Assembly (NCBI GenBank): GCA_014529385.2
Contig: CM043966.1
Location: 145,068,711 to 145,132,710 of the forward strand
Source: Adiantum capillus-veneris
Taxonomy: Eukaryota > Streptophyta > Polypodiopsida > Polypodiales > Pteridaceae
Reading direction: 5' to 3'
DNA: 64,000 bases
This document shows positions 11,716-22,407 of this stretch, piece after piece. The notes below the pieces were generated by a model, which made no database searches, had not been told where the DNA came from, and saw only the letters and a list, made by a program, of their open reading frames with translations. A program made the translations under genes and the position numbers. The first letter of the stretch is position 1. Every line of letters begins with the position of its first letter.

Positions 11716-12316
11716 TGTTGGTGATTGTATGTTTGACTCTATTGCATTCTTGCTTAACTATGAAAACACACAAGAACATTTGATTATCAGAAGCGAAGAG
11801 CTAAGACACAGAAGCGTCACTGAACTAGTTGAAAGTCTTCATAAAAACGATCCCGTAGCTATCGAAACAATACAAATCCATTTAGCACCATTCTTTCTAC
11901 AAGAAACTCATGGTATTGAGACTGTAGAAGAATATCTTCAACAAATGATACTACCATCATCTCTAGGTGGTTTATGGGGAGATGCAGTTATACTATATTG
12001 GATTGCACGAGCTCTCAAATTAAAGATCAATGTGTGCGGCTCATCTTATCATACAATATTATTTGATACAACCTTCGTGAGCAATAATAAAATATTGAAT
12101 GTACTTTTTCATGACGAATATGGAAAAGAGGGACATTACGAACCTCTTATTCCAATAAATAAAAGAACAAATAAAAGAAAATCAGCTCAATATATTGAAT
12201 GCCAGAACAAGAAAATAGTACACACAGAAAATGAGAATTTTGTATTTAGAAATAAGTATAACCAACAGAATAAATTTGCCCTTCAAGAAAGGAAAAAATA
12301 TATAAAAATGGAATAA
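11716..12316 (+). CDS. OTU-family cysteine protease 2
   Basis: This is a second, diverged OTU domain directly after the first. The open frame extends up to 11687 and the nucleophile motif VGDCMFDSI begins at the possible start ATG 11716. GGLWGD and the catalytic HYEPL motif (near 12134) follow with the same spacing as in OTU 1. The C-terminal 50 residues are Lys/Asn/Gln-rich. The start is uncertain: ATG 11716 would begin only a few residues before the catalytic Cys, which is very short for an OTU, so translation in fusion with the upstream ORF is more natural. Confidence 0.7.
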
Positions 12317-12422
12317 ATTTTTTGAGGAAAAGCTATTAGAAATTTTTTGAAACAATATACATGCAAAAAAATAAGAAATATCTAGTATATTTTTAGAACA
12401 AAATCAAAATTTTACTGGAACT

Positions 12423-12701
12423 TTGAATGCAGTTAATACTAAACTTACAAGGTTGTTAAAAAGACAAAACTCTTCTAAAAGTTTTGAAAATATAGAACAT
12501 ACTAGGCCACTAAAATGGAACTCGTATACAAATATAAAATTGCTTGATTGTTATAAAGAACAACGACTAGTATCGAAAAAAGAAATTTGTACTAATTTTT
12601 TGCACCAAATCAATATACCAATAAATAACCTCAATAAAGTAAGAAAACATCTGGATTTCCTACTTAAAAAAAAAAAGACAAACATCCAGAAGAGAAACTA
12701 G
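12423..12701 (+). CDS. Lys-rich ORF before Rep
   Basis: The 92 codons are rich in Lys and Asn and end in a poly-Lys run (A homopolymer at 12665-12675). The ORF sits just upstream of Rep and could be its N-terminal extension cut off by a frameshift at that homopolymer. No domain is recognised. Confidence 0.35.
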   Translation: MNAVNTKLTRLLKRQNSSKSFENIEHTRPLKWNSYTNIKLLDCYKEQRLVSKKEICTNFLHQINIPINNLNKVRKHLDFLLKKKKTNIQKRN

Positions 12702-12748
12702 AAGAAGATACAATATCTGCCGATTTCAAGAGCGAAATTCAATATGTT

Positions 12749-14478
12749 ATGACAACATTTCATGAAGCTACGCAAGACATACCCATAAACCCTTGTGTTT
12801 GTTGCAAACAATTGTGTTTTTCTAATGAGATAACTTTAAATCATGCATATGAAATACGAATGATTGAGCATGAAACCTTGTCTATTTTGAACCAAGACAA
12901 TGCATCAGAATATCAACTATGTACTAGTTGCATATATTATTGTACAAAAAAGAAAATCCCAAAATTTACCTCCCCTTCATTTATTCAAATGAATGAACCT
13001 ATTCCATCAATCTATATTCTTAATGAATTTGAAGAACGTTTAATTGCACCAAGAAACACATTTTGCCAAATTCACCAATATTTTCATTATGGACAATTTC
13101 TACTACGAGGAAGTATAATCAATATTCCAGCAACAATCGACATAATTTGCAAATTATTGCCTCGAATAAGCATTGAGAACACAACTATAGGCATAGCCAT
13201 AAAGCGAAAATTAGAATATAAATCAATTTATAAAAGTGGTCAGATTCAACCACGATATGTAATTGAAGCTTTACTTGACTTGATTTATACTCCATTATAT
13301 AAAGAATATGCAGTACAAATTCATGAAGAACTTATTCAACAACTCCTTAGTCTCCGATCTTCAGAATCTAATAACAACATACACGATTTTAGTTCATTGA
13401 ATAATATAAATTTTGAAAATCACAACATCGAAAATAACGAACTTCATGAAGAAGCAATCGAGCCACATATAGATACTTTAATACACAACTTTTTAGATTC
13501 AAACGACTTTTTTGATGCTTCTTCAAACGTTTTAACTATTACGCCTTGTCAAAACAAAAAACCATTAGGTATATTTGTTGATAAAGACTGCGAAGAACTA
13601 AATTTCCCTTCCCTTTTTAATGGGAAAAGACTCTACAAACCACTTGGACCCTACCGATATATATACCAAGACATTTGTCAGTGGGAAATCAAAAACAAAT
13701 ATCGACGATTTGCTAACCATATAACAAACATATTTTTTAAAGCAATAAAAATAATGATTCATCAGATTTACTCATCAGCATGGATAAGACTTAGAAAAGC
13801 TACACTAAACAATCGAGTACTATGTGTCAAAGACGTCAAAACAAAAGAAAACCTTGAGAATATACTACATTCAGATATTGGTTATAGAGACCTTCAACGA
13901 TTACGAATTTCTCCAGATTACTATGAGCAATTACGGAAAAATGTTTTCGCAATGATCCGTCAGCTTGGACCACCTACTTTTTTTGTTACATTTACAAGCG
14001 GGGAACGTAATTGGAAGCCATTACAAAAAGCACTACAAACTCTCTCAAAAAACAAATCGCTCCAAAAGAAACAACCAAGTTTGCAAGACTACATAAGAGA
14101 AGACTCAGTTACATGTGCACGGTATTATAACCACAGAACAGCATGCTTACGGGACACATTGAAACGTGCATCATTTATATAGGGTACAATCAAAGATTTT
14201 TTCTTCGTTACTGAGTTCCAATCACGTGGAAGTGAACACAATCACAGTCTTCTTTGGATTGATAATGCTCCGATTTACAATGGAACAAACGAAAAAGAAA
14301 TAGTCACTTTTGTAGATCATTACATATCTTGTGATAAGACACAAATTGCAGAGCACTTGCAACACAGTCAAATACATTTTCACACGCACACATGTTTATA
14401 AAAAAAAAAAAACGTTGTAGATTTAAATTTCCAAAACCACCATTTTTAAATACAATTATTCTTAAACCTCTAGAAAAA
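12749..14478 (+). pseudogene. Helitron Rep, N-terminal part, interrupted
   Basis: This is the replication-initiator half of the RepHel protein. The start has a Cys-rich region (PCVCCKQLC and later CTSCIYYC) of the kind that precedes Helitron Rep. Next comes the Helitron_like_N region (GPPTFFVTFTSGERNW near 13970). The HUH metal-binding motif FQSRGSEHNHSLLW follows, with its H-N-H codons at 14237-14245. A TAG at 14180-14182 lies between these two motifs in the same frame. Past HUH, the Cys/basic stretch typical of the family is still readable (HTHTC, RCRFKFPKPP) but shifts frame in an A-run near 14400. Coding stops at 14478, where the 10 kb TIR element is inserted, and resumes at 24480. Confidence 0.85.
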
Positions 14479-14498
14479 CATTAGGAGAAATATGAACC
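14479..14498 (+). repeat. Left terminal inverted repeat
   Basis: CATTAGGAGAAATATGAACC matches the complement of 24460-24479 at 19 of 20 bases. Further in, GGGATTAAGG also has a mirror at the other end. Confidence 0.8.
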
Positions 14499-15109
14499 TT
14501 GCATGGGCCTTGTAAGGAATCCTAATTTTTAGGGATTAAGGCTAATGTTGTGTGGGGTTTAGGGGGCAAGGGCATTGAAGAAGGTAGTTTTGAGTAGGCT
14601 TTTCTAGCCTTTTTTTTAGACAAATGTAGGATGTGGACCTAAAGGGTTACTTTCTCTCTCTAGCTTTTTTTAAAGTGAAAGAAGCATAGGGGTGTGTCCA
14701 CATCAGCAAAAACGTGCAACAAAAACGTGGGTCACAAAGAGACAAAATTTGACTTTTTAAAAAAAAATTCATTTTTACTTGTTTCTAACTTAAAACTCCC
14801 TCCCAACATATATACATATCCAAAAATCATTTTTTGACCCATTTTTTAACCCACAAGCTTAGAAAGTCCATTTTTTCAAAACTCTTTTCCCCCAAAAAGT
14901 AATAAACATTTTGTTCTCTCCTCCTCCTCTCTCCTCCCTCCTCCCTCCTCTCTCTCTCTCCCTCTCCTCTCCCTCCCTGCCCCTACCTTCCTCCTCCTCC
15001 CCAATCTCTCCCTCCCCCCCCTCCCTCCTTCTCTCCTCCCATCTTCCTCAACCTCTCTACCCTTCCCCCTCTATCTTTTCATCATTTTCTTCCTCACGCA
15101 ACAACTTCC
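14499..15109. other. 5' non-coding region with CT-rich tract
   Basis: This is non-coding sequence inside the TIR element. A strongly pyrimidine-biased run (CTCC/CTCT, about 14917-15075) lies just upstream of the transposase-like ATG. Such tracts are common in plant promoters and 5' leaders. Confidence 0.5.
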
Positions 15110-17832
15110 ATGGTGCTCACGGACATCACAAATGGTTTTCTTCCACCACCACGTACTCCGCACACCAAAAGCATACATATTTGCTTACCCACGGCATTTG
15201 CACCGAGGACCACTAGTGAAGGTGATCAAAAGTCATCACAGGAACGTCGCACCGCTTGTGAGACCAATGTTGACATTTGGGTGGATGGACATTTGTACCC
15301 TTACGATCCTATGAGCCGCTTCCATCCACCATTTAATAGCCTTTCCACATTTCTTCAATTTCTTGGGAGGGGAGAAGCAGGTTTGTTAGGCTATTGCAAG
15401 CGGTTGTGTATGGGTGCAGGTGCTTCTTTGCATATGTGGATGCACGAATGTCAAGCTCTTCACCTCAAGATGACGGCATTACAAGAGAGTGTTGCCTCTT
15501 CGGAGAGGGTAGTTAAAACTCTTGAACAACAAATGCAAGAAAAGGAGTCCCACATCCAGAAGCTTACCAACACCATCACATACTTGAAAGAAACACCCCT
15601 TGGTGCAAGGGAACTCAAACACACGTATTTATCCATTGAAACTCTTGCACATTTGGGAGGAGCACGCAAACGATGAGTTACAGCCACAAGGTGATTTGGT
15701 CTTTACTTGCATGATGCATTCTTACTTCACACTATTTTCTAACATTTATGTTTATTTGTTGCTAGAAACTTCATCCAGGAGGCATGCGGTGGAACAAGCT
15801 AAGATGATCGAGTCAACCTTCTCACTAGTTGTCTCAATACCCAGGACGTGATTTCTATCTTACAATCACCTGGAGGTAAGCACATTAAGGATGCAGTCAC
15901 CAAGGACCTTATGCGTAAATTAAGAAATGTGGTTAGTGATGATGACGTTCAACAACAAGCTTGTGATGAGATTGGAATAAGCACCAAAGCCTATCAGGCT
16001 ATTTTCCAACTCCTAAAGGATGCCCTCAAAGAACATGGCATTATGGAAAACCTATTTCCCGTTCCTCACAAGGCCAAGCTCGCAAAGAAGGCCACAAACA
16101 AAGATGTGTTCTCCCGCATTGGGACATACCTACACATTGAGGACACAATGCCAACTTCCCTTTATGCTTTGTGCGCAACAAAGACAAGGGGAAAAGGTAA
16201 GAAACAATCCATAAGACCTTCGGAGAAGGGCTTTCCTTACACAATGTGGAACAATATTTTCGTGGATCTTAGAAGGCTTCAAGAAGCCATGTTTAGATTT
16301 TACGAGTTACCTGAAGAAGGTGACACACTTTACTTTTTTCTTTGGTATTATTCTTATTATAACTCTAAAGTTTAAGGTCTTAGCACTATTTATTTTGTAG
16401 TGCTTGGCACAAAAGTCGCTTTTGTGTTGAAACTCGATGAGTGTCAAATAGTGAAAGGCCGAAGGTTAGAAAGGCTAAGTGTCACTCTAATGAACGAGGC
16501 CCTTCTGCAAACCAAGCGAAGGGATTCAATCGAGCCATCTCCCACCCCATCTTTTAGCGTGCAATCAGAGAAAGACATTTGGTGGTTGGGTGCTATTGAG
16601 GTGCCCAAAGAGACCAATGGAGTACTTTCATGGATTTTTGAGAGAACTCCATGGATCACAGAAATAATACACTCCCAAATTGCAGTTCAGAAGTTGGAGA
16701 TTGAGGGTTTTGGTAGTTATGATGTGGAGTGGCACTTAGGTGGGGATTTGAAGACCATAAAGTGTTTGCTTGGCTGCAAACAAGGGGCTTCTTGTCTCAT
16801 GCCTTGTCCATTTTTCACTCGAGGGTACAAACCTAATGGAAACAAATCACATAAGAGCACTACAAAGTCGTGATGTCGGAGATAAAGGTAGAGAATGGGA
16901 AGTGTCTATTCTGAGATGTCCCATGCTCAATGCCCCAGACCGTGATCAAAAGGACCACGCTTGGAATCCAATCTTTCGATTTCCTCTATCGAATGTACAT
17001 TTTTGTACATTACACGCATTCATGCACATTTTTGATAGGCTATTGAAGCTCCACATTGACTATGCTTTCATAATGAAACCGTTGGAAAAGTCCCAGGAAG
17101 CGATTGAAAGAGTGGAGGTACTCTTAAATTCCATTGGCTGTCACGGTGGAAATGTGTCTATCGTTGCTGCAAAGAACACAGGGGAGGCCCATGAAATTGC
17201 TCAACAAGTGTCAATGAGTGGACAAAAAGCTAGACACTTTTTGAAGAAAGTTTTCCAAGGAAAGCCAAGTCGATATGATGCTCAAAACAGCTCCAATCAG
17301 CAGGCAGGTAACCTTTGGGAGCTTTGGAAGGAGTGATGCAAAGCTACTACCGACAATGATTCAAATGGTGAGCTTGCAAACAAGCACAAGCAATTTTGGG
17401 CACATTTTGATAAAATGGTCAAGCTTATGGGCCTTAATAGCACAACAGAAGAACAACGCCAATCAGCCTTGGCGGATTTTACCAAGGTCTTCACCCTTTC
17501 TTGGGGTGAAAATAACATCACACATTACATGGTAAGTCATTCTACATGGTGTATTCATTACAAGGGATTGTTTTTATTTAATAATGTGGATCGTTTACTC
17601 ATGTGAACAACATATCTTGTTTACGCATGGTGCATTTTTTATGCACAAGTATGGATCGCTTGAAATTTTTGGCACTCAAGGCATGGAGAAGTCCCATTAT
17701 CTAGCAAGGGGAGTGCACTTCAAAAATACTCGACATGGTGGTGGAATGGTGCAATCCAATTATTTGGAGAAGATGTTCAATTGGTTTTTTCGCACAACAT
17801 TTGCTCGTAAGCTCACAATGGAGCGTGCGTGA
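15110..17832 (+). pseudogene. DDE-transposase-like gene, several exons
   Basis: This is probably the transposase of the 10 kb element. Exon 1 (ATG 15110) ends in a coiled coil (ERVVKTLEQQMQEKESHIQK region, residues about 125-160) and shifts frame near 15600. A second exon block (15848-16320) encodes a helical domain. After a GT..AG intron (about 16320-16398) the core follows: LDECQIVKGRRLERL, then EWHLGGDLKTIKCLLG with a downstream C-x3-C, then FPLSNVHFCTLHAF, and finally FTHGAFFMHKYGSLEIFGTQGMEK (split near 17,600). This order (GGD-K, paired Cys, LH, then H..Q-x-EK) is seen in a broad group of eukaryotic transposase-like proteins that I cannot name with confidence. Frame changes near 16840 and 17340 may be introns or damage, so I call it probably defective. 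Confidence 0.5.
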
Positions 17833-18056
17833 CAATCCAAGATTGCTATTGAAGTGTGGAAATGGAGTCGTCAAGAGCATAGCAACAAGTGGCAAATGTC
17901 GCAAGGTCCCACAAAGCATGCTGCATGGCAGTGATGTAGCGTGCGGCAAGGATCAAAGTGGATACTACGCGAGTCACTAAACGTGAACGCAAGGTCCAAC
18001 TCTTAGCGACATGTTTATTTAAAAAATAATACTTTAAAAAAAAAATTAGTGTGATT

Positions 18057-18087
18057 AGGGCCCTTTTTAAATGGGCCCTTATAAATA
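18057..18087 (+). promoter_or_regulatory. Putative promoter of the H3-like gene
   Basis: A TATAAATA box at 18080-18087 lies 58 bp before the H3-like ATG. Two GGGCCC motifs precede it, and one lies within ATGGGCCC, which resembles the site II (TGGGCY) elements of plant growth and S-phase genes. An out-of-frame ATG at 18140 precedes the real start by 5 bases. Confidence 0.5.
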
Positions 18088-18144
18088 TTGCATGCTCTCA
18101 TAAACCACTCATTTCTTAAGAACAGGTGAGCTCCTACCAATGAA

Positions 18145-19041
18145 ATGGAGCGCACCAAACAAACCGCGAAAGAGCATCCACCTGCCAACAAAAACACCCT
18201 CCAAGGATGTGAGAAGCCGTCATGGCTTAAAGGCACAAGAAAACAGCCACGAACGCCTGGTCGTTCCAGGAACTCATCTAGTAGTGGGCATGGTGGTAGG
18301 GCACGAGAGTCATCGAGGACTGTTGAATCTCCACCTCCTCAAGATATAACACCTAGAAGGAGAATGAAGCAACGTGCCCAGCGCTGGAGAGAAGAAGAGG
18401 GCCAGCAAACAACACATTCCGATAGGGAGCAGCCTTCGCGCCACCAATCACAAGCAGGACCATCCAGGACTCGGGTGGTCCATATAGACACTGAATCAGA
18501 GAGTGAGCCACCATGGCTGCAAGAAAAAATACCGCGCACACATCGGGTGGCCGTTGGGGGGAAGACATTGCTTGGAGGCCAGGGAGCTCTCCCCACACGA
18601 CAAGATCGGCAGCCAAGGGAAGAGGAAGAATCAGAAGAGACTGCAGAACCAGCCCCTAAGCATGTAAACAGGCGCAAGTCTAATTTTTTCAAGAAGACTA
18701 AACGCCGCCCGCCAGCAAATGTGCAAGTGTCCCCAAGACAACCGCAGCAGCGTCGAAAAATAGCGAGGGCATTTGCAGAAATCCTCCACTACCAGAAGAT
18801 GACGGAGCTTTTGATTCGACGCGCCCCCTTTGCTCGCACTATGAAGGAGGTGCTTCAAAGCTATGGAAATCAGTATAGAATGCAAGCAATAGCGCTAGAG
18901 GCTATTCAAGAAGATGCAGAGGCCCACATCATTTCGGTGTTGGAAGATACCAACCTATGCGCCATACATGCAAAGCGAGTGACAATACAACCAAAAGATA
19001 TGCAGCTTGCACGTCGATTGCGACGAGACTTCGAGCATTAG
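18145..19041 (+). CDS. Long-tailed histone H3-like protein encoded in a transposon
   Basis: One uninterrupted 298-codon exon encodes a histone H3 relative more than twice the usual length (about 135 residues). The N-terminus [10 protein letters not shown] parallels the H3 tail ARTKQTARKS: Lys4 is kept, while the Lys9 and Ser10 positions are Glu and His. Residues 205-298 are an H3 histone fold. [18 protein letters not shown] aligns with the alpha-N helix, and [16 protein letters not shown] is almost identical to canonical H3, followed by [11 protein letters not shown]. Between tail and fold is about 190 residues of basic, Ser/Arg/Gln-rich disordered sequence with a few acidic runs. It has its own TATA box and no stops, unlike its neighbours. 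The H3 fold implies pairing with H4 and DNA wrapping. Its role in the element is unknown: chromatin targeting, packaging or silencing evasion are guesses. A CENP-A-like derivative is possible, but the conserved alpha2-loop2 text favours ordinary H3 ancestry. Confidence 0.9.
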   Translation: MERTKQTAKEHPPANKNTLQGCEKPSWLKGTRKQPRTPGRSRNSSSSGHGGRARESSRTVESPPPQDITPRRRMKQRAQRWREEEGQQTTHSDREQPSRHQSQAGPSRTRVVHIDTESESEPPWLQEKIPRTHRVAVGGKTLLGGQGALPTRQDRQPREEEESEETAEPAPKHVNRRKSNFFKKTKRRPPANVQVSPRQPQQRRKIARAFAEILHYQKMTELLIRRAPFARTMKEVLQSYGNQYRMQAIALEAIQEDAEAHIISVLEDTNLCAIHAKRVTIQPKDMQLARRLRRDFEH

Positions 19042-19199
19042 CCAAAGTTACCCCTCTTTTTGTATTGCACACCCTTATCTTTGTAATGATTCGACTTTCC
19101 AATTCCAATATGATCAACAATTGTGTCTACTGTGTCTATTATCTGTGTAATGAAATGACTTCGTAATTTCAAGTTCTGTATGTAATTGCAGTCAATTTT

Positions 19200-19397
19200 A
19201 GTAAATTTGTGCTTTTTAAGTACCCTTGAGGGTAGATAAACCTATAAGGGGCAAAAACAAATCCTGGCCACAAGGGCGCGCAAATGGCCCATCCAAAACT
19301 GATGGATGGGCCATTTGCGCGCCCTTGTGGCCAGGCTTTTTTTTGCCCCTTGTAGGCTTATCTACCCCCAAGGGTACTTAAAAAGCACAAATTTACT
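19200..19397. repeat. Palindrome 1
   Basis: The two arms are about 95 bp, with a short centre CCAAAACTGATGG. The arms contain GGCCACAAGGGCGCGCAAAT and its complement. The outer arm ends read TTTTTAAGTACCCTTGAGGG and its near complement. Confidence 0.9.
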
Positions 19398-19685
19398 AAA
19401 ACCTATTGGTTTTGCATCATTATTTTACATGGATCCTTTTGGAAACCCTTTTTTGGCCATTTCAAGCGTCTATGCAACATTAATTTGGATTTTTCAATGT
19501 CCAATGTAATTGGACTTTTTGGTGCAGGGGTGTACTAGGTAGAGCTAAAGCAGGTGATAGTGTGCTGGAAACTTCATTTCATAATTGATTTCACCTTTTC
19601 TAGTGTCCTTGAGTGTGAACATATGCTGGAATTACCATAAAAAGGGTGCATCTAAATGAATGATACAAAACCAATCCATTACAAT

Positions 19686-19876
19686 AAATTTGTGCTTTGT
19701 AGGTATCCTAGGGGGTAGATTAGCCTAATAGGGGCAAAAAAAAGCCTGGCCACAAGGGCGTGCAAATGGTCCATCCAAAACTGATGGATGGGCCATTTGC
19801 GCACCCTTGTGGCCAGGCTTTTTTTTGCCCCTTGTAGGCTTATCTACCCCCTAGGATACCTACAAAGCACAAATTT
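19686..19876. repeat. Palindrome 2
   Basis: The core matches palindrome 1, but the outer arms differ on both sides (TTTGTAGGTATCCTAGGGGG and its complement). Small arm mismatches (GCGTGC against GCGCAC) show independent drift. Confidence 0.9.
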
Positions 19877-20220
19877 ACTAAAACCTATTGGTTTTGCATC
19901 ATTATTTTACATGGATCCTTGTGGACACCCTTTTTTGGCCATTTCAAGCTTTGAATTCCCTATGGGATATAAAAATAAATAACATATTGTGAAACCAAGT
20001 TTCTATGCAACAGTAATGTGGATTTTTCAAATGTCTAATGTAATTGGACTTTTTGGTGCAGGGGTGTACTAGGTATAGCTGAAGCAGGTGATAGTGTGCT
20101 GGAAACTTCATCTTATAATTGATTTCACCTTTTCTAGTGTCCTTGAGTGTGAACATATGTTGGAATTGCCATAAAAAGGGTGCATCTAAATGAGTGATGC
20201 AAAACCAATCCATTGCAATC

Positions 20221-20410
20221 AATTTGTGCTTTGTAGGTATCCTAGGGGGTAGATTAGCCTAATAGGGGCAAAAAAAAGCCTAGCCACAAGGGCGCGCAAA
20301 TGGCCCATCCAAAACTGATGGATGGGCCATTTGCGCGCCCTTGTGGCCAGGCTTTTTTTTGCCCCTTATAGGCTTATCTACCCCCAAGGGTACTTAAAAA
20401 GAACAAATTT
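20221..20410. repeat. Palindrome 3, hybrid arms
   Basis: The left outer arm is of the palindrome-2 type (TAGGTATCCTAGGGGG) and the right outer arm of the palindrome-1 type (CCCAAGGGTACTTAAAAAG). Its two outer ends therefore do not pair with each other, but its right end pairs with the left end of palindrome 1. Confidence 0.85.
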
Positions 20411-20671
20411 ATTGAAACTGACTGCAATTACATACAGAACTTGAAATTACAAAGTCACCAATCAAAAAAAAAATCATATCACCAATTGAAACAATTTTGA
20501 AGATTGACAAATCACATTCAAAAGAATTTGCAATATAGAGAGACAATTTCAAATATTTTTTATTCCTTCCAAAACGGTGATTTTACATCATGTATCTGAG
20601 GAGTTCATAATTTTTTTGACCATTTCCTGGCGCCTATTTTGCGCGTAAGGCAACTCCCCAGTCAAGAGGGA

Positions 20672-22162
20672 CTACGCTATGGCCTTTGGGTCAGTTGAGC
20701 CAATGGAAGCATGTATCCCTATCTGGGCAAGCACTTTACCACGAAAGCCAGTGCCAAACGCTGTGCATACAAGGGATCTACGCACTAGGAACACTTGATG
20801 CGCAGTTTGAGTAATGGTGCTCAAACAAAAAACTTGCTCAAAGCTTTTAACGACCAAGTCATAAAATGGGCTTGGGGAGTAAATTCATTATGGATAATGG
20901 CCACATCGCCAGGGGGGAGTTGTCCTAGGTAATGCGCAAGGGAAGCTTGAGGTCCAAAGCCCGTGCGCTTGCCACCCGTCCTTGCAGCAAAATCATCAAC
21001 CTCCACAACATCCTGTCATAAACCGATGAAGGTTGAGTAAAAAGACAATGAAGGATAAAATAGTAACATGAAAATTAGGATACAGTTTACCTCCTGCTCC
21101 TTGTCGTCCTCCTCCCTGTTGCCCTTTTTATCCAAGTCAATGCTCCCATGCACCACAGATACGAGCTTTGGATCGTCATATGGGAGGTTGCATAATGGCA
21201 TAGGCATCCTAGCAGCCTCAACCTTGGCTTGCGTGGCTTGGAAATCTTCATCGGCCACGTGCAACTGCTCTGCTGCCAGGACCTCCGCACATACAAATGC
21301 AATAGTGTCAGCAATAGAGTCCCCATCTGGCAAGAGCTTGCTTTCTAGGGCATCTGGCGTATTGTCTAAGGGACATTTGCTGCTCTTGCATAGCACACTC
21401 AAGCATTTATCCATGCGCAGGCCAAATGCTTTCTCCAAATCATGCAGGAACACATACTCCTCCCCATCCACTAACACTGAGGAGAAGCGGCTTATTTCTA
21501 CCTCTGGGATACCACATCCATCAGTGGTAGTGGCACTGGAGTGTCACTAGGGCCAGTCGCAACTATGGATTTCTCAACCACTTCCTCAAGACCCCTAGGA
21601 TACTCGAGCCGGTGTGATTTTCCTTCTGCTGCAGGGTTCATGGGTATAACCTGCTGCTCCTTGGTGTCCTTGATAAAGGACCCAACTTGAAGGTGTGGTA
21701 AGCGGAGCTCCTCCAGATCAGGTTCCTCGCTCACCAAGAAGATAAATGTGCGAGCCGAGAAAGGTACTCCACCCCCAACTTGCGCTTCTTGAGCGCTGAC
21801 ACCCCAGGGGCTTGCTCGTCCAAGTAATGGCCTGCATCGGTTGCAATTTCTTGGAATCGTTGCAACCGCTTGGAGAATGGGCGATCACCTTTGTGTATAT
21901 AGCGCAAAAGATCGCAAGGCACCCAGATCCCTGCATGTGGGGGGATAGATATAGAATATTTTATGATGTGCTCCTCCATGAACGCAAAAATCTCCTCAAA
22001 TGCATCCATGTGAAGGGCAACTGTGGCGTCAAGGTCAGGGAGACGAGAAAAAAAGGTGTGGAGGTCCAACTTCCCTTTGTATTTGGTGTCCTCGAGGAAG
22101 AGGATGAAGCGTGACAAAGGGGTGGATGTGGGTGCAGATGCAGAGGCTGTGGCAACATCCAT
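20672..22162 (-). CDS. Unrecognised gene C of the TIR element
   Basis: Reading from ATG near 22162 (MDVATASASAP), about 140 residues are open, with LHTFFSRLPDLDATVALHMD and GIWVPCDLLRYIHKGDRPFS. The message then moves through other frames (21718-21737, then 21477-21016 and 21006-20672), consistent with several short introns or with decay. The third block is acidic and Cys-containing and ends in a Lys/Glu/Asp run. No family is recognised. It converges with the H3-like gene across the palindrome block. Confidence 0.4.
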
Positions 22163-22407
22163 GTCTAGCCTGGGGTGTAGATAGAGAGCGGAGGAGCTCA
22201 AGAGTTGCAAAAGTGAAAATAGTGAATGAGTTAGGTGGCCCCCCTTTTATAATGGACCCTTTTTTTAAGACATTAAAAAAAAAGGCACTTTCACCAAAAA
22301 ATGATTTCTCATCCCAATGCAAAAAATTATATTCAAAGGCATGTTTGCCGAAGCAAATCATGTTGATTACAGCGGGGATCAATATGAAAATTGCAATAGT
22401 TACAAAG

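Larger units (their letters stand above)
19165..20455. repeat. Nested inverted/tandem palindrome block
   Basis: Three palindromes of about 190-200 bp are separated by two related spacers of about 290-340 bp (19398-19685 and 19877-20219). The outer flanks (AATTTCAAGTTCTGTATGTA and its complement near 20433) also pair, so the whole block is a nested inverted repeat of about 1.3 kb. It lies exactly between the plus-strand and minus-strand genes of the element. It may act as a bidirectional transcription stop or a structural site; that role is inferred. Confidence 0.85.

Noticed and set aside
14459-14478. Exact target-site duplication for the 10 kb TIR element
   Set aside because: The flanks are A-rich (TAGAAAAA and AATTAAAA) and match at only 5 of 8 bases. 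Frame continuity of Rep would favour a duplication of 3n+1 bases, but A-run indels nearby make that unsafe.
14911-15216. Ser/Pro-rich ORF
   Set aside because: It is a translation of a CT/CCT-rich leader tract.
19042-19200. Histone mRNA 3' stem-loop after the H3-like gene
   Set aside because: The canonical animal-type hairpin is not seen; plants polyadenylate histone mRNAs. The nearby palindromes are much longer and belong to the element.
21068-21550. Plus-strand 160-codon Ser-rich ORF
   Set aside because: It lies antisense to gene C of the TIR element and looks like a shadow frame.
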